In this document: positions 61,697-64,000 of the stretch, piece by piece
Numbering within the stretch: position 1 is the first letter of the stretch
How the letters are laid out: every line of letters begins with the position of its first letter
Origin: Barnesiella intestinihominis YIT 11860
GTDB taxonomy: Bacteria; Bacteroidota; Bacteroidia; Bacteroidales; Barnesiellaceae
Length of the DNA stretch: 64,000 bases
NCBI RefSeq assembly: GCF_000296465.1
Contig: NZ_JH815204.1
Location: forward strand, 1 to 64,000
Direction: 5' to 3'
Position numbers and translations under genes: made by a program
Notes under the pieces: generated by a model
What the model was told of the DNA's origin: nothing
The model's input: only the letters and a program-made list of their open reading frames with translations
Databases searched by the model: none

Positions 61697-64000
61697 TTAT
61701 CTTATCATTATTTTTTGTGTTCGGTTACCTGTGCATACTGTATAAATACCGGGGTTGGAGAGAGACACTTCGCTGTCGTTTCCCGTATAGACGAGTTGTC
61801 CTATGGTATTGTATATCCGATATGTTTTTCCTCCGTTTTCCACGTACAGGGTTCTGCCTATTACGGAAATACGTTCGTTATCATTCGAAATCGCATCTGT
61901 ATTCGTGGCTTTGGCCTCAAACTTGGCAATAAGATCGATATTCTCGGATATGGCTATTGTGCGCGGATTGGAGATGTCGCCGTCATTCCAGTGAATAAAT
62001 TGATATCCGGTGTTCGGTGTGGCTGTTAATAGAGCAGTCACGTTACCCATATCTTCGTTTCCCGAGCGGACCGACAGCCGGTGCGAGCCTGTTTCGAACT
62101 CGGCAGTTAGTTCGGTATCTTCCATAACGGTCACGGGTCTTGGATTCTCGGTATTCCCGTCATTCCATCGGGCAAATTGGAATCCTTCGTTGGGTAAGGC
62201 GGAGAGAATAACAACTGTACCCTCGGCATATTCACCCGAACCTTCTACTATATCCGTGGTGGCGTCAGCTGTTACTGAAAGGCTGTGCAGCGGTAAGAAT
62301 TCGGCAGTCAGTTCGGTATCTTCCATAACGGTTACGGGTCTTGGATTCTCGGTGCTTCCGTCATTCCACCGGGCGAACTGGAATCCTTCGTTGGGTAAGG
62401 CGGAGAGAATAACAACTGTACCTTCGGCATATTCACCCGAACCTTCTACTATACCTGTGGTGGTATTGTCAGCCGCTACCGAAAGGCTGTGCAGCGGTAA
62501 GAATTCGGCAGTTAGTTCGGTATCGTCCATAACGGTCATGGGTCTTGGATTCTCGGTACTTCCGTCATTCCACCGGGCGAACTGGAATCCTTCGTTGGGT
62601 AAAGCGGAGAGAATAACAATTGTGCTTTCGGCGTATTCACCCGAGCCTTTCACCGTACCCATAGTTGCATCGTTCGATAAGACAGATAATCGGCAGACCG
62701 CGGTGAATTCCGCAGTTAAAGATAGTTCGGATTCTACGGTGATCTTACGAGGGTTCTCGGTATTTCCGTCGCTCCATCGAGCGAATAGGTATCCGACTTT
62801 GGGGGTAGCGGAAATTCTGACGATTTCACCGTCTTCGTACAGGCCTCCTCCCGATACGCTACCTTTCTCAATATCGGTCGAGAGGACAATCGTGTAGGAG
62901 GCTCCATCATTGCGCAAGTCAGTGAAGTTGCTCCAATAGTCTGCTTCGTGGTATCGGGTCTTGCTGCCTATTGGCACATATAATTTTGTAGTGTAATCTT
63001 CAAAGGTCGTCTCGGAGATAGTCGGCGGGATAGAAGCCGAAGAAATTATTCGTTCCAATCCATCACAACCGTAGAATGCGAAATCTCCTATGTGGGTTAC
63101 CGTAGATGGAATGGAAATGGAATCTATCAAAGCCATGTCTTGGCAGATTCCTGATGGAATCAGACGTACATTTTTACCAAAGGTAAAGGCGGTTACCGTT
63201 TCAGGGAACGAGGTCGCAAAATCGGAACAATTTCGGGCATCCCATATAACCGACTTCAACCGGACACAATCCCCGAAAGCCTCTGCTCCTATGCTCGTCA
63301 GACTCATGGGAATAGAGACTGTGGATAGTCCACAGCCGTAGAAGGCTTTGCTGCCGATATTTGTCAGTGAGTTTCCGAGGTTCACCACTGTCACGCCCGA
63401 ACAGCCGGAGAAAGCCTCCGCCCCGATATAGGTCGCGCCTTCGGGCAATGTTATTTCGTCTATCGCTTCCAATCTCCGGCAGAGGAAAGCGGGAATCCGT
63501 TCTACCCCCTCTCCGAAAGTGAATGAGGCGATATTCGGGCTGGCATTGAAGGGAGATGATGTAAAGTCCGAACACCAGCGCGCATTCCATATTACCGATG
63601 TCAATGCCATGCAGTCGTTGAAAGCATCGGCTCCGATGGTCGTTGTAGATAGAGGTATGCTTATGGATTGCAGCCCGATACAGTTTTTGAATACTCCATT
63701 TCCCAAAGTCGTCGTTTTTTGAGGAAGGATTATCTCGGTCAACCTTTCCATACCGAAACAGAGATAGGCAGGAATTTTTTCCACGTTTTCCCCGAAAGCG
63801 AATGCAGTGATATTGGGGCAGGTGTTGAATCCCGCAGAGTTTTCAGCACTGGTGAAGTCTGTGCAAGTACGAGCATTCCATCTTACCGAGGTTATTCCCG
63901 GGCATTCTTTGAATGCAGCCCTACCCATATATGTCACGGACTCGGGTATGGATATCTCTGAAATTTGTGTTATGCCGGAGCAAAGATACGCGGGAATCTT
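61697..64000 (-). CDS. BspA-like leucine-rich-repeat protein with InlB repeats, 5' end missing
   Basis: The frame is open from 64000 on the minus strand to the stop at 61697, and the first codons continue the repeat pattern, so the gene's N-terminus lies beyond the window; at least 767 residues are present. The first part (to about residue 365) consists of BspA/Treponema-type leucine-rich repeats of the form GAEAFSGCSGVTVVNLGNSL. Then follow five divergent InlB-type repeats (FQFARWNDGSTENPRP), three of them almost identical, and a C-terminal sorting-like domain (YRIYNTIGQLVYTG, then NPGIYTV). It is a predicted surface adhesin. Confidence 0.88.
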   Translation of the reverse strand, partial: KIPAYLCSGITQISEISIPESVTYMGRAAFKECPGITSVRWNARTCTDFTSAENSAGFNTCPNITAFAFGENVEKIPAYLCFGMERLTEIILPQKTTTLGNGVFKNCIGLQSISIPLSTTTIGADAFNDCMALTSVIWNARWCSDFTSSPFNASPNIASFTFGEGVERIPAFLCRRLEAIDEITLPEGATYIGAEAFSGCSGVTVVNLGNSLTNIGSKAFYGCGLSTVSIPMSLTSIGAEAFGDCVRLKSVIWDARNCSDFATSFPETVTAFTFGKNVRLIPSGICQDMALIDSISIPSTVTHIGDFAFYGCDGLERIISSASIPPTISETTFEDYTTKLYVPIGSKTRYHEADYWSNFTDLRNDGASYTIVLSTDIEKGSVSGGGLYEDGEIVRISATPKVGYLFARWSDGNTENPRKITVESELSLTAEFTAVCRLSVLSNDATMGTVKGSGEYAESTIVILSALPNEGFQFARWNDGSTENPRPMTVMDDTELTAEFLPLHSLSVAADNTTTGIVEGSGEYAEGTVVILSALPNEGFQFARWNDGSTENPRPVTVMEDTELTAEFLPLHSLSVTADATTDIVEGSGEYAEGTVVILSALPNEGFQFARWNDGNTENPRPVTVMEDTELTAEFETGSHRLSVRSGNEDMGNVTALLTATPNTGYQFIHWNDGDISNPRTIAISENIDLIAKFEAKATNTDAISNDNERISVIGRTLYVENGGKTYRIYNTIGQLVYTGNDSEVSLSNPGIYTVCTGNRTQKIMIR
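62096..62908 (-). repeat. In-frame tandem repeat of about 204 bp in the BspA-like gene
   Basis: Units begin at 62096, 62297, 62501 and 62705 (periods 201, 204, 204 bases), each coding for one InlB-type repeat of 67-68 residues. The first three are nearly identical at the DNA level; the fourth (from 62705) is clearly diverged. All periods are multiples of three, so changes in copy number would keep the frame. Confidence 0.85.

Noticed and set aside
61697-64000. CRISPR array as an explanation of the regular repeats near the window end
   Set aside because: The repeats are about 204 bp, in frame and coding for InlB-type domains; there are no short repeats with unique spacers or cas genes.

Overview
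The window is a chromosomal segment of a member of the order Bacteroidales. The evidence is the recurrent Bacteroidetes promoter form (TTTG, about 19-20 bases, TAnnTTTG), the general lack of Shine-Dalgarno sequences, and gene families typical of the phylum: TamL-type BamA/TamA lipoprotein, DUF3078, Wzi, a 632-residue YidC, BspA-like and GEVED secreted proteins, and an AEP operon with a DUF5690 transporter. The gene content would fit a gut genus such as Barnesiella or Coprobacter, but that is a guess. No phage, insertion sequence, conjugative element or CRISPR array is visible.

Layout. 1-110: 3' end of a 5S rRNA and its terminator. 180-8500: small housekeeping and secreted genes (glutaredoxin-like protein, lipoprotein), a structured non-coding RNA candidate resembling 6S RNA, an AT-rich island of three secreted proteins of which two are cysteine-rich, nitroreductase plus riboflavin synthase, an OLD-like ATPase/DUF4435 protein in line with menA, and a small heat-shock protein. 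8499-25033: a surface polysaccharide locus with a glycosyltransferase 2, Wza-like exporter, Wzc kinase, Wzy-like polymerase, Wzx flippase, three GT4 glycosyltransferases, an acyltransferase, a radical SAM protein, small envelope proteins and Wzi. 25036-30951: an envelope pair, then pyrG and yidC. 31131-37320: the branched-chain amino-acid operon ilvD-ilvB-ilvN-thioesterase-ilvC on the minus strand, preceded by a leader with a Leu/Val/Ile-rich peptide and an attenuator. 37460-42710: TamL, tRNA-Arg(TCT), palindromic repeats, a GtrA/CDP-alcohol transferase pair and a MORN-repeat protein.

42850-43906 is an AT-rich gene resembling the putative abortive-infection family (PF16872), followed by malate dehydrogenase. 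45207-49952 is a minus-strand group of a sulfatase and two secreted multidomain proteins whose domains are in permuted order. 50364-54407 is a dTDP-3-amino-3,6-dideoxyhexose pathway (rfbB, rfbA, two tandem FdtA-like ketoisomerases, an FdtB-like aminotransferase) that could feed the polysaccharide locus. 54481-58869 is a 2-aminoethylphosphonate catabolic operon (DUF5690 transporter, phnX, phnW) with a divergent gene of unknown family. 58966-64000 holds thiol peroxidase, a redoxin-like protein, a hypothetical gene and a BspA-like leucine-rich-repeat/InlB-repeat surface protein that runs off the window.

The points most worth a second look are the ilv attenuator, the 6S-like RNA candidate, the AT-rich cysteine-rich pair, the putative Abi gene, the FdtA paralogue that has lost one conserved histidine, the permuted-domain paralogues and the family of intergenic palindromes. 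Gene families were assigned by reading the translations; no database search was run.
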